64,000 nt of DNA from assembly GCA_017858325.1 (NCBI GenBank), contig JAFMBT010000007.1:1-64000 (forward strand), in the 5' to 3' direction. Position numbers and translations under genes: made by a program. The stretch comes from Candidatus Planktophila sp. (GTDB lineage: Bacteria > Actinomycetota > Actinomycetes > Nanopelagicales > Nanopelagicaceae). The notes under the pieces are model-generated. The model was given only the letters and a program-made list of their open reading frames with translations. It did no database searches and had not been told where the DNA came from. Of this stretch, positions 54,507 through 62,955 are shown piece by piece. Position 1 is the first letter of the stretch. Every line of letters starts with the position of its first letter.

Positions 54507-55406
54507 TTATAGACCTGAGTAGGTGTGCTTTCCGGTTCCCCATACATTTACATAGATATAGTTAAATAAAAATGTAGAACCTGCAAAGAGACAGAGCCAT
54601 GCTGCGCGTCGTCCCTTCCATCCAATCGTCACCCGGGCATGCAGATAGGCCGCATAAGCCACCCAGGTAATAAATGCCCATGTTTCTTTAGGATCCCATC
54701 CCCAGTAACGCCCCCAAGCACTTTCAGCCCAAATCGCACCGGCAATGACAGAAAAGGTCCAGAGTGGAAAGACAAATGCGACGAGACGATATGAAAGTTG
54801 ATCAAGAAAATCAAGTGATGGAAGCCTATCTGCCCATGCAGGACGGCCTAAACCTCTTTCTCGTGAATCTAGATAAAGAAAGGCGCCTGCAATGATATTT
54901 GAAAAGAGAAATACTCCACCTGAAATAACTGCTGTGATGACATGAATAATTAACCATGCAGAGTTAAGGGCAGGAACTAAAGGCGCGCTGTCACGATAGA
55001 GCAAAGTAACTGCAGTGCCGAGCGTTAGTAGCGCTGCAAGAGATATAAAAAGCCCCAGCCATCTCAGATCATATTTGCGAAGCGCAATAAGATATGCACC
55101 AACAAAGGCTAAAGCACCAGTAATTGAAAACTCATACATATTGCCCCAAGGAACATGGCCATTTGCAAACCCGCGCGCAATGATTCCAACAAAAAGTAAA
55201 ATAAAGGCTAAGCTCATTAGTGATGTCCCTATTCGGGCAGCTTTCTCAGCCTTGCTGTAATCCATTTTTTGAAGATCGGTACCACCAGCTGGAACTCGTA
55301 CCGCCCATGCAGTTTCAAAGGCATGCACAACCAATGTGAGAGCAAATACACCCATGGCGCTATAGATAAAGTTATTTGAAAGGTAGGCCCATGCTGTCTG
55401 CGTCAT
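54507..55406 (-). CDS. ccsB: Cytochrome c biogenesis protein CcsB (haem handling)
   Basis: This membrane protein of 299 residues has about eight segments. The WWD-type haem motif is seen as WGRYWGWDPKETWAFITW near residue 225, and conserved histidines lie in NSAWLIIHVITAVIS. With ResB it forms the System II cytochrome c synthase that exports and attaches haem. The gene overlaps resB by four bases and is the last of the operon. Naming of CcsA and CcsB is swapped in some annotations. Confidence 0.93.
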   Translation of the reverse strand: MTQTAWAYLSNNFIYSAMGVFALTLVVHAFETAWAVRVPAGGTDLQKMDYSKAEKAARIGTSLMSLAFILLFVGIIARGFANGHVPWGNMYEFSITGALAFVGAYLIALRKYDLRWLGLFISLAALLTLGTAVTLLYRDSAPLVPALNSAWLIIHVITAVISGGVFLFSNIIAGAFLYLDSRERGLGRPAWADRLPSLDFLDQLSYRLVAFVFPLWTFSVIAGAIWAESAWGRYWGWDPKETWAFITWVAYAAYLHARVTIGWKGRRAAWLCLFAGSTFLFNYIYVNVWGTGKHTYSGL

Positions 55407-56881
55407 TTATCTCCCCTGACAAATCTCTCAAAATCACCTAACTGAATATCGAGTGCAGCTGAATTGTTCTTAGCTAAACCTGCGATCTCGACCTGTCCAT
55501 CTGACAGAACTCGAAGCCAGATACGGCGGCGGAAACCAAAGAGAGAAGCAAGTAATCCTGCTAGCGCAAGAATACCTCCGATGAGCGAATAGGTCTTGCC
55601 GGGATCACGTACGACGGCGAGATTGATCCATGGTTCAACTTTTTCAAAGGTAATACTTCCTCCCGTGAAATCAAACCGTTCACCTGGCGAGAGTGAATCC
55701 AATGCAATCCGCGTCATAGCAGTTGTATCTATTTTATAAATTGATTGGGGCACACCAGTATCGAGACCCAGATCACCTTCCCAGATTGAGAAGAGCAATC
55801 GAGGTCTTAGCAGCTCTGGATAGACCGAAACTGCGCCCGCTTGTGGGTCTCGCTGATAGGTGGGTACGAAAGATGAAACAAACCCCAACTGTGGAGATGC
55901 TTCTGGAACCTTTATCGAACCTATAGAACGCAAATTTGAATCTTGCGGCAAGAATGTAACTGGCCCTTGAAAGTTCACATTACCGATTTCATCTCGGACT
56001 GTAACAACTGGGGCGTAACCATTTGCTTGTAAATACACGCGGGACGAACCAAAAGTGAGTGGACTATTTACTTTGATAACCCGCTCAAGCAGATTTCCTT
56101 CCTCATCTTCAGTGGTGACAAAGGCAGAATAATCTAAAGGGCTATTTGTTATGGGATCGTACTGGGCAACGAACTTATCAAGTCGAACCGAGAAAGTATT
56201 GAGGGACTTTTCATCGGTAAGTTTGCCGTAGGTTAGAGCGTCATAACTTGTTGCAAGATTGATAAATCTCTCTCCTGTGACAATAATCGCATCACCCCTC
56301 ATCCCAAATAGAGAGCCAATACTTACTCCAATCAAAACAAGGATGAGTGAAAGATGAAAGAGGAGGTTCCCAGATTCGCGTACGTAACCTTTCTCTGCTG
56401 AGATTGAACCCTCTTGTTCACGGATACGGAAATGATTCTTCCTAAAGAATTCGTGTGCTCGTGCGAGCTCTTCTCCATTACCGTTGAAAAGAGTGTATCC
56501 CTGCAATTTCTGTAAGTTTTTTGGTGTTGTTGGTGGCTTTGCTCGAACGAGTTTGAGGTGTTCAAATGTCCGGGGTAGTACACATCCGATAAGTGATATG
56601 AATAGCAGAATATAAATTGCACTAAACCATGGAGCAGAAAAAACATCAAAGCCGCTTAATCGATCGATCCACTTTGCCAGCGTTGGATCATTTGCAAAAT
56701 ACTCTCTTACCGCCATCGGATTCTGATTACGCTGTGGCATGAGTGATCCGGGTATTGAGGCGATTGCTAACAGCATGAGCAAGATCAGCGCTGTGCGCAT
56801 ACTTGTCAGCTGGCGCCAAGCAAAACGGGCTAAGCCTCGTGCTCCGATTTCTGGCAGATCGATCTCTTTATTATTCTTCAT
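55403..56881 (-). CDS. resB: Cytochrome c biogenesis protein ResB
   Basis: This protein of 492 residues has three N-terminal hydrophobic segments (around residues 28-48, 85-105 and 172-195). A large external domain and a final segment near residue 435 follow. SMRTALILLMLLAIASIPGSLMPQ and SGNLLFHLSLILVLIGVSIGSL are typical. It pairs with CcsB. Its start shares one base with the ccdA stop. Confidence 0.92.
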   Translation of the reverse strand: MKNNKEIDLPEIGARGLARFAWRQLTSMRTALILLMLLAIASIPGSLMPQRNQNPMAVREYFANDPTLAKWIDRLSGFDVFSAPWFSAIYILLFISLIGCVLPRTFEHLKLVRAKPPTTPKNLQKLQGYTLFNGNGEELARAHEFFRKNHFRIREQEGSISAEKGYVRESGNLLFHLSLILVLIGVSIGSLFGMRGDAIIVTGERFINLATSYDALTYGKLTDEKSLNTFSVRLDKFVAQYDPITNSPLDYSAFVTTEDEEGNLLERVIKVNSPLTFGSSRVYLQANGYAPVVTVRDEIGNVNFQGPVTFLPQDSNLRSIGSIKVPEASPQLGFVSSFVPTYQRDPQAGAVSVYPELLRPRLLFSIWEGDLGLDTGVPQSIYKIDTTAMTRIALDSLSPGERFDFTGGSITFEKVEPWINLAVVRDPGKTYSLIGGILALAGLLASLFGFRRRIWLRVLSDGQVEIAGLAKNNSAALDIQLGDFERFVRGDK

Positions 56882-57606
56882 CAGATCACCGGAGTAAATT
56901 CGCTAATAGTTGAGCGAAGATCAATCATCAAGGAATTCCAAATTCCAGTTACCTGTAATAGTCCAATAAGGATTAAAAGGACTCCACCAAAGATTGAAAC
57001 ACTCCGACCATGGCGTGTCAAAAACTTACGAAGTTTCTCTGATTTATCAAAGAAAAGCCCCGTTGCAATAAATGGAAGTCCTAAACCAATACAGTAGCCA
57101 AAGGATAAAAGCGCACCACGAAAGGCGCTCGATTCAGAGAAAGCTAAAGTTTGAACAGTGGCAAGAGCCGGTCCGATACAGGGTGTCCAACCAATTCCAA
57201 AGAGAAAACCCAATACAGGTGCACCAACGAGTCCACCTGTCGTTGAAATTCGCGGACGCACGGTTGGCATCATTGGAAATGCGCCTGCAAAAATTAAGCC
57301 AAGAATGATCGTAAATACCCCAAGAACCCGAGTGATAATCTCTTCATGTACTGAAATCTGCGTACCGATACTTCCAAAGAGAAGACCATAAGAGATAAAC
57401 AGTGCCGAGAACCCAAGTACAAAGAGAAGTGAGCCAAGAAAAATTCTTCCTCGCGCCTGCGAATAGCCAGCAGCAAATGAGAGATAGCCGGGTACAAGAG
57501 GCAACACGCAGGGCGAAGCAAACGAGACTAGGCCTGCAAGTATTGCAAGTGGTATCGCAACTAGAAGGAAGCCGTCAAAGAGATTATTTACAAAGAACTC
57601 AACCAT
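56881..57606 (-). CDS. ccdA: Cytochrome c biogenesis thiol-disulfide transporter CcdA
   Basis: This six-segment membrane protein of 241 residues moves electrons from cytoplasmic thioredoxin to external ResA. The redox cysteines are in FASPCVLPLVPGYLSF near residue 30 and FGIGWTPCIGPALATVQ near residue 137. It lies between resA and resB with one-base overlaps on each side. Confidence 0.95.
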   Translation of the reverse strand: MVEFFVNNLFDGFLLVAIPLAILAGLVSFASPCVLPLVPGYLSFAAGYSQARGRIFLGSLLFVLGFSALFISYGLLFGSIGTQISVHEEIITRVLGVFTIILGLIFAGAFPMMPTVRPRISTTGGLVGAPVLGFLFGIGWTPCIGPALATVQTLAFSESSAFRGALLSFGYCIGLGLPFIATGLFFDKSEKLRKFLTRHGRSVSIFGGVLLILIGLLQVTGIWNSLMIDLRSTISEFTPVI

Positions 57607-58148
57607 CAGCCTTTGACCTTTTCAATCAACGCGCTTAAAGAACCGATGGTAACGATGCCCGATACTCGGGCGGCCACAAATCCTTTGCTATCAATAACAA
57701 TTGTTGAGGGTATGGCATTAGCAGGAAGTGAACCTTTGAAACCTACGAGTAAGGCATCATCAATTAACGTTGGGTAACTAATATTTTTACTTCGCACAAA
57801 GGCTTCAGCGTTGACTAAGTTATCTCTGGTAAGAATTCCTACAAAAGCTACATCAGGATAATTCTCAGAAACGGCAACGAGCGCGGGAGCTTCTGCTCTA
57901 CACGGTGAACACCAGGAAGCCCAGACATTGACAACCGCAATTGTATTTGCAGGAAGAGTGTAATTGACCCCAGTTAAAGTCATCCCACTTAAGGCTGGTG
58001 CTTTCTGGCGGGAACCTTCCTTAATAAAAGTTTGCACGCCGCTACCAACAACAAAGCTTTCTTCAGCAATTGAACTACCACCACCAGAGCAACCAGATAA
58101 CAAGAAGATACTGCTAACTAGTAAAAGTGCTGATGTTTTTCTATACAT
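57606..58148 (-). CDS. resA: ResA-like thioredoxin lipoprotein
   Basis: This external thiol-disulfide reductase has 180 residues and keeps apocytochrome c cysteines reduced. The signal peptide ends in lipobox LLSGC, so it is lipid-anchored. The thioredoxin active site is WASWCSPCRAEAPAL near residue 83, and the cis-proline loop is NAIPSTIVIDSKG. It receives electrons from CcdA, encoded next. Confidence 0.94.
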   Translation of the reverse strand: MYRKTSALLLVSSIFLLSGCSGGGSSIAEESFVVGSGVQTFIKEGSRQKAPALSGMTLTGVNYTLPANTIAVVNVWASWCSPCRAEAPALVAVSENYPDVAFVGILTRDNLVNAEAFVRSKNISYPTLIDDALLVGFKGSLPANAIPSTIVIDSKGFVAARVSGIVTIGSLSALIEKVKG

Positions 58149-58771
58149 TATTTCTTCTCAAGTAAGAGGTGTGCAGCTGGTTCGCTATAGGAAGTACCTT
58201 CTATCTCACCGTTGTCATTAAAGTGAATACTTGTAACTGATGCCAAGGTGCATTCGCGTTTACGTGGATCATGAAGTAAGCGTCGACCTTCAACGGCACT
58301 TCGCAGAATCCAAATTGGTAACTGATGCGAAACACATATTGCATCTTTCTTACCTGCCGCTTTCTGTGCCGCGAAAACTGCAGCTAACATGCGATTGATC
58401 TGTTCAACATAAGGCTCACCCCATGATGGTTTCCATGGATTCCACAAATGCCTCCACGCAGATGGGTGGCGCAAGACGCCATCTCCGATTCCAAATGGTT
58501 TTCCCTCGAAAATGTTTGCTGCCTCAATTAAACGCTCATCTGTTGTAATGGAGAGTTTGGTTGCAGCAGCAATGGGTACAGCAGTTTCTTGTGCTCGCTG
58601 AAGAGGTGATACGTGGAGAGCGCCGACATCAATTGTTCTTGACCATTTACCTAATACTGCCGCCATCTCTTGTCCGCGATCTGAAAGCCTCCAACCAGGT
58701 TGGCGACCATAAAGAATCTTCTCCGGGTTGTGGACTTCACCGTGGCGGATCACGTGGACGCTATTACTCAT
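58148..58771 (-). CDS. Histidine phosphatase (phosphoglycerate mutase-like) family protein
   Basis: This is a 207-residue protein with the catalytic motif VIRHGEVHNPEKILYGR at the N-terminus, LHVSPLQRAQETAV near residue 55 and the second histidine in ICVSHQLPIWIL. It lies at the head of the cytochrome c maturation operon, the same order as in Mycobacterium tuberculosis (Rv0525-Rv0529). Substrate is unknown. A TATAGT box seven bases before the ATG predicts a near-leaderless transcript. Confidence 0.92.
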   Translation of the reverse strand: MSNSVHVIRHGEVHNPEKILYGRQPGWRLSDRGQEMAAVLGKWSRTIDVGALHVSPLQRAQETAVPIAAATKLSITTDERLIEAANIFEGKPFGIGDGVLRHPSAWRHLWNPWKPSWGEPYVEQINRMLAAVFAAQKAAGKKDAICVSHQLPIWILRSAVEGRRLLHDPRKRECTLASVTSIHFNDNGEIEGTSYSEPAAHLLLEKK

Positions 58772-58778
58772 GACCCCA

Positions 58779-58784
58779 ACTATA
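58779..58784 (-). promoter_or_regulatory. -10 element TATAGT for the cytochrome c maturation operon
   Basis: On the minus strand TATAGT is followed by seven bases (TGGGGTC) and the ATG at 58771. It faces away from the HAD gene promoter 40 bases to its right. Confidence 0.6.
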
Positions 58785-58823
58785 AAGGTCTCTGGCTATA
58801 AAGGCGTTTGTGATCTACTTCGC

Positions 58824-58829
58824 TATGGT
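58824..58829 (+). promoter_or_regulatory. -10 element TATGGT for the HAD hydrolase gene
   Basis: TATGGT is followed by six bases (TAGGCC) and the ATG at 58836, with no ribosome binding site. A leaderless transcript is predicted. Confidence 0.6.
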
Positions 58830-58835
58830 TAGGCC

Positions 58836-59603
58836 ATGGCAGTCGAAGCGAAGAGGGCTGCGTTCTTTGATGTAGATAACACTCTGATCCGTGGTTCTAC
58901 TATCTACTTCCTGGGCCGTGGGATGTACCAACGTGGGTATTTCACAAAGTCTGATATCTCACGCTTTGTTTTAGCCAATTTACGGTTCCGACTGACTGGC
59001 ACTGAAAAGCGAGAAGAGATTGAAAAGTTTCAAAATGCTGCAACAAGTTTCATCGGTGGACATAATGTCCAAGACATCCAAAATCTTGCTCAAGAAATTT
59101 ATGACGAATACGTATCTCCTGCACTCTGGTTAGGCACAATTGAGATTGCACAGAAACACTTATCTGATGGTGTTGAAGTGTGGCTCGTCACAGCTGCACC
59201 TGAAGATATGGCGACTCTCATTGCAAAGCGTCTAGGTTTTACTGGAGCACTGGGTAGCAAGGCTGCAATCGCAGATGGCATTTATACCGGCGAGATGAAT
59301 GGACCACTTCTCCATGGTCGTGAGAAAGCAATCGCAGTAAAAAAGATTGCAGGTGAGCGTGGTTTCGATCTCTCCCAGTGCTTTGCTTATTCAGATAGCT
59401 ATAACGACCTTCCGCTTCTTGAAACTGTGGGTCAACCTTCAACAATTAACCCTGATACAAAGTTACGCATTTGGGCAACTCGAGAGCGTTGGCCAATTCA
59501 CGACTTTCGCCGGGCTCGTAAAATGAACCGCTTTCTTGGGCCAGCTATTTCCCGCCTTGCATCAATTGGAGCCTTGATTAAGCCCAGAGGTCATCGCCGC
59601 TAA
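58836..59603 (+). CDS. HAD-superfamily hydrolase, subfamily IB (SerB-like)
   Basis: This phosphatase-like protein has 255 residues. The nucleophile motif is FFDVDNTLIRGST at residue 9, motif II is VWLVTAAPED, the lysine is in HGREKAIAVKKI and motif IV is AYSDSYNDLPLLE. This matches the HAD-IB group that includes phosphoserine phosphatase-like and lysophospholipid-type enzymes of actinobacteria. The substrate is not readable. It has a leaderless promoter and is divergent from the phosphatase gene. Confidence 0.9.
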   Translation: MAVEAKRAAFFDVDNTLIRGSTIYFLGRGMYQRGYFTKSDISRFVLANLRFRLTGTEKREEIEKFQNAATSFIGGHNVQDIQNLAQEIYDEYVSPALWLGTIEIAQKHLSDGVEVWLVTAAPEDMATLIAKRLGFTGALGSKAAIADGIYTGEMNGPLLHGREKAIAVKKIAGERGFDLSQCFAYSDSYNDLPLLETVGQPSTINPDTKLRIWATRERWPIHDFRRARKMNRFLGPAISRLASIGALIKPRGHRR

Positions 59604-59650
59604 TTCTTGATGTAACAGTTTTACCCTTTCTGCATTAATGTAGGCAGGTT

Positions 59651-61858
59651 ATGGAAATTCGTTCATTCGCCGATTATCTGCGTGGGTTAGATGATGCTGC
59701 CCTTTTACGCCTCTTTACACATCGTGCGGATTTGATTTCCCCAGTACCGCCAGATATGGCCAGCCTCGCTGTACGCGCATCATCTGCGCCATCACTTGCT
59801 CGTGCCATTGATGCGCTGAACGCGTGGCAGTTTCAAGTTCTTGAAGCGTGCACTATCGCCAGTGAACCCTTTACGGAAAAGATCGTGGCAACTCTTACCG
59901 ATAAGCCTGCAATCTTTGTTATCCCGGGATTAATTGAACGCGGGCTGATTTATCCGGCAGATGATGGATTAAGAATGCCAACAACTCTCCGCGAATTACT
60001 CGGAAATGAGGTTGCCCAGCTTGGCCCTCATTCAATGGCAAAACTCAACCTTAAGAAATTAAGTGATGCCCCACCAAGTGCGAAGAAAATTCTTGAAGCG
60101 ATGGCGTGGGGTCCTCCTCGGGGCACCGTTACAGATATCAAAAAACCTGGGGCGGGAGTTCAATGGTGCCTGGAAGAGGGTTTTCTTATTCCCTATAGCC
60201 AAACAATAGTTGTCATGCCTCGTGAAGTTGCAATTGCACTACGCGGTGGAAAAGTTCATAAGGAACAACGGGTCAACGCTCCGGAGGCGTCATACACATT
60301 TACCGCCAAAGATAGAAAAAATATTAATAGTGCAGCAATTGCTAACATCACAACCTTCCTACGTTGGGTTGAAGAAGTTCTTAATTTTTGGGCCCAAGAT
60401 CCTCCGACAGCTCTGCGATCAGGGGGTCTGGGTGTCCGTGATCTCAAAGCGCTAGCGCTACACATTGGTGTTGATGAAAGTTGTGCCGCTTTCGTTGCAG
60501 AACTTTGCTATATCAGCGCTTTGCTCACAATCGATCCAGATGATCGAATCTTGCCAACAACAAATTTTGATATCTGGCTTACGCAACGGCCCTCTGATAA
60601 ATGGCTAACACTTGTATCTGCTTGGCTATCGACTTCTCGCGTAAGCGGGCTGGCAGGCAACGAAGATTCAAAGAACGTTGCGCCCTTGGGCCCTGAACTT
60701 GATCGCGTTAACGCAGCATCTGTGCGATCTCTTGTCCTCTCACTCCTACAAGATCATCGCGATGGCGCAATTACCCCGGATTCGATGGTTGCAATTGCAT
60801 CTTGGCATCGCCCATCAAAACGTATTGGAGGAATTCATCCATCTCACATTCTCTTTACCCTGCGAGAAAGTGAATGGTTAGGAGTTACTGGGCAAGGTGT
60901 GATCTCTGACTACGGTCTTGCACTCGTTAAGCAGAGCTCACTTGAGCAGATAGATAGCGATCTACCTGAAGATGTTGATCATATTCTCATCCAAAGCGAT
61001 AACACCGCAATTGCTCCGGGACCACTGGCCCAAGAGATTGCACAAGAGATGGCTCTGCTGGCAGATGTTGAATCCAGAGGCGGCGCGACTGTCTTTAGAT
61101 TTACTGATTCCACAATTCGTAGGGCGCTCGACCATGGAAAGACGGGCGATGAGATTGCGAGATTTTTGAAGGCAACGTCGAAAACTCCCATGCCACAGCC
61201 ACTTGAGTATCTGATTACCGATGTCGCTAAAAAGCATGGAAAGTTGCGCGTTGGTTCGACCACTTCATTTATTCGCTGTGAAGATCAATCAGTAATCGTA
61301 GCGATCCTCAGTGATAAGAAACTCGACGGCATGGGATTTAGAAGAATTGCAACTGAAGTATTAATTAGTGAATTAGAAGTTGATGATGCGGTAAATGTCC
61401 TACGAAATGCCGGCTATCTTCCCGCTGTTGAAGATTCAAAAGGGATCTTGTTAAGTGGTACTCGAATTATGCGTTCCCAAAGTAAAGCTAGGCCGCCACG
61501 GATAGTTGGTGAGATTGACACACCGACAGACATCGTCCTTGAGGGCGCTGTGCGCGTGTTACGTACTGGTGAAAAATCAAGCCACCGCCAAAGTACTCTT
61601 CGCAATATTTCATCGTCCGCACTCGGTGAGCTACCACGTTCGACGGCAAATGAAACACTTGAGCTTCTCTCTCACCACCTGACACATTCGGCTGATAAAT
61701 CTCTATCAATTGGATATGCCGATAATAATGGCCTTATTTCACACCGCATCGTCGATCCACTCAAACTCTCGGCCGGCACACTTGTTGCCCGAGATCATGC
61801 AACTGGTGAGATCACAACCTTTAGAATTGCACGAATTACGGGGGTGGCATCGCTATGA
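59651..61858 (+). CDS. Helicase-associated (XPB-linked) protein
   Basis: This 735-residue protein resembles the actinobacterial helicase-associated family (Mycobacterium tuberculosis Rv0862c), whose gene adjoins the XPB-type helicase. It has no Walker motifs. Winged-helix-like stretches and the block YLITDVAKKHGKLRVGSTTSFIRCED near residue 515 fit the domain named Helicase_C_3. A TAATGT box lies nine bases before the ATG. The role is unknown; coupling with the helicase suggests DNA repair or DNA handling. Confidence 0.82.
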   Translation: MEIRSFADYLRGLDDAALLRLFTHRADLISPVPPDMASLAVRASSAPSLARAIDALNAWQFQVLEACTIASEPFTEKIVATLTDKPAIFVIPGLIERGLIYPADDGLRMPTTLRELLGNEVAQLGPHSMAKLNLKKLSDAPPSAKKILEAMAWGPPRGTVTDIKKPGAGVQWCLEEGFLIPYSQTIVVMPREVAIALRGGKVHKEQRVNAPEASYTFTAKDRKNINSAAIANITTFLRWVEEVLNFWAQDPPTALRSGGLGVRDLKALALHIGVDESCAAFVAELCYISALLTIDPDDRILPTTNFDIWLTQRPSDKWLTLVSAWLSTSRVSGLAGNEDSKNVAPLGPELDRVNAASVRSLVLSLLQDHRDGAITPDSMVAIASWHRPSKRIGGIHPSHILFTLRESEWLGVTGQGVISDYGLALVKQSSLEQIDSDLPEDVDHILIQSDNTAIAPGPLAQEIAQEMALLADVESRGGATVFRFTDSTIRRALDHGKTGDEIARFLKATSKTPMPQPLEYLITDVAKKHGKLRVGSTTSFIRCEDQSVIVAILSDKKLDGMGFRRIATEVLISELEVDDAVNVLRNAGYLPAVEDSKGILLSGTRIMRSQSKARPPRIVGEIDTPTDIVLEGAVRVLRTGEKSSHRQSTLRNISSSALGELPRSTANETLELLSHHLTHSADKSLSIGYADNNGLISHRIVDPLKLSAGTLVARDHATGEITTFRIARITGVASL

Positions 61859-62955
61859 CAAGCCAGAACTCAGCCGAATACGGCAGACTTACACCTATGT
61901 TGGCAGCCCTCGAAGCACTGGTTCGTTGTGAATCTCCCACCGAAGATCTCGATGCATGCCGCAACGTTGTCCGACTGGCTAGCGATATTGCAACTCGTGT
62001 GCTTGGAACACCTGCTGAGATAAGAGAAATTGAAGGTCGCCCTGTTTTCTGGTGGGGATCACCTGAACCAGAGATAATTCTATTGGGCCACTTAGATACT
62101 GTTTGGCCACATGGTTCATTCCAACCATTGTGGGAAGTAGATGGAGATGTTGTACGAGGACCTGGCGTCTTTGATATGAAGGCAGGATTCTTACAAGGGC
62201 TCTATGCTCTTAAAGGTATCGAAGGTTCGGTCGCCCTCATCGCAACTACTGATGAAGAAACCGGAAGTCACACATCTCGCAAACTTATTCAAGATTTATC
62301 TGCGCGCGCAAAGGCGATCCTCGTTTTAGAAGCATCCCTTGATGGGAAAGTAAAAACGGGACGCAAAGGAACCTCGATGTATCAGGTTCATGTCCATGGC
62401 CTTGCTTCACATGCCGGCTTAGAACCTGAAAAGGGAGTGAACGCAACAACTGAAATTGCTCATGTAGTTCTTAAGGTTTCTCAACTTGAAAATAGAGAAC
62501 ATGGGACAACGGTTGTGCCCACTGTGCTTCGCTCAGGAACCACAACAAATACAGTTCCACATCATGCGATTCTTGATATTGATATTCGCTCTTTCGCCAT
62601 GTCAGAGCTAGAGCGAGTCGATGCCACAATTAAGGCGCTCAAGGCAGAAAATCCAAAGATCAGAATTGAGGTAACAGGTGGGATTAATCGACCACCGCTA
62701 CAAGAGCAATCTACGTCAGCTTTATATGAGCGTGCTGAAAAAGTCGCTTCATCGATAGGAATGTCACCACTTGGTAGCGCAAAAGTTGGAGGTGCAAGTG
62801 ATGGAAACTTTGCTGCTGCTGCAGGTGCGCCTGTCCTCGATGGCCTTGGCGCTGTCGGTGGTGGTGCGCATGCACCTTCAGAATGGTTGAGTGCTAAATC
62901 TCTTGAACCACGTACAGAGTTTCTTCACGCATTTATTGTGGATCTTCTTAAATGA
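61855..62955 (+). CDS. M20-family metallopeptidase (carboxypeptidase G2-like)
   Basis: This zinc peptidase of 366 residues has LLGHLDTVWPHGSF (first metal His and catalytic Asp) near residue 78, GPGVFDMKAGFLQG with the bridging Asp, the catalytic Glu pair in TTDEETGSH and the C-terminal His in GGGAHAPSEWL. A dimerisation domain with HGLASHAGLEPEKGVNATTEIAH lies between. This matches glutamate carboxypeptidase-like enzymes. It overlaps its upstream and downstream neighbours by four bases each, so it is translated with the two helicase-linked genes although no known link exists. Confidence 0.9.
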   Translation: MTSQNSAEYGRLTPMLAALEALVRCESPTEDLDACRNVVRLASDIATRVLGTPAEIREIEGRPVFWWGSPEPEIILLGHLDTVWPHGSFQPLWEVDGDVVRGPGVFDMKAGFLQGLYALKGIEGSVALIATTDEETGSHTSRKLIQDLSARAKAILVLEASLDGKVKTGRKGTSMYQVHVHGLASHAGLEPEKGVNATTEIAHVVLKVSQLENREHGTTVVPTVLRSGTTTNTVPHHAILDIDIRSFAMSELERVDATIKALKAENPKIRIEVTGGINRPPLQEQSTSALYERAEKVASSIGMSPLGSAKVGGASDGNFAAAAGAPVLDGLGAVGGGAHAPSEWLSAKSLEPRTEFLHAFIVDLLK

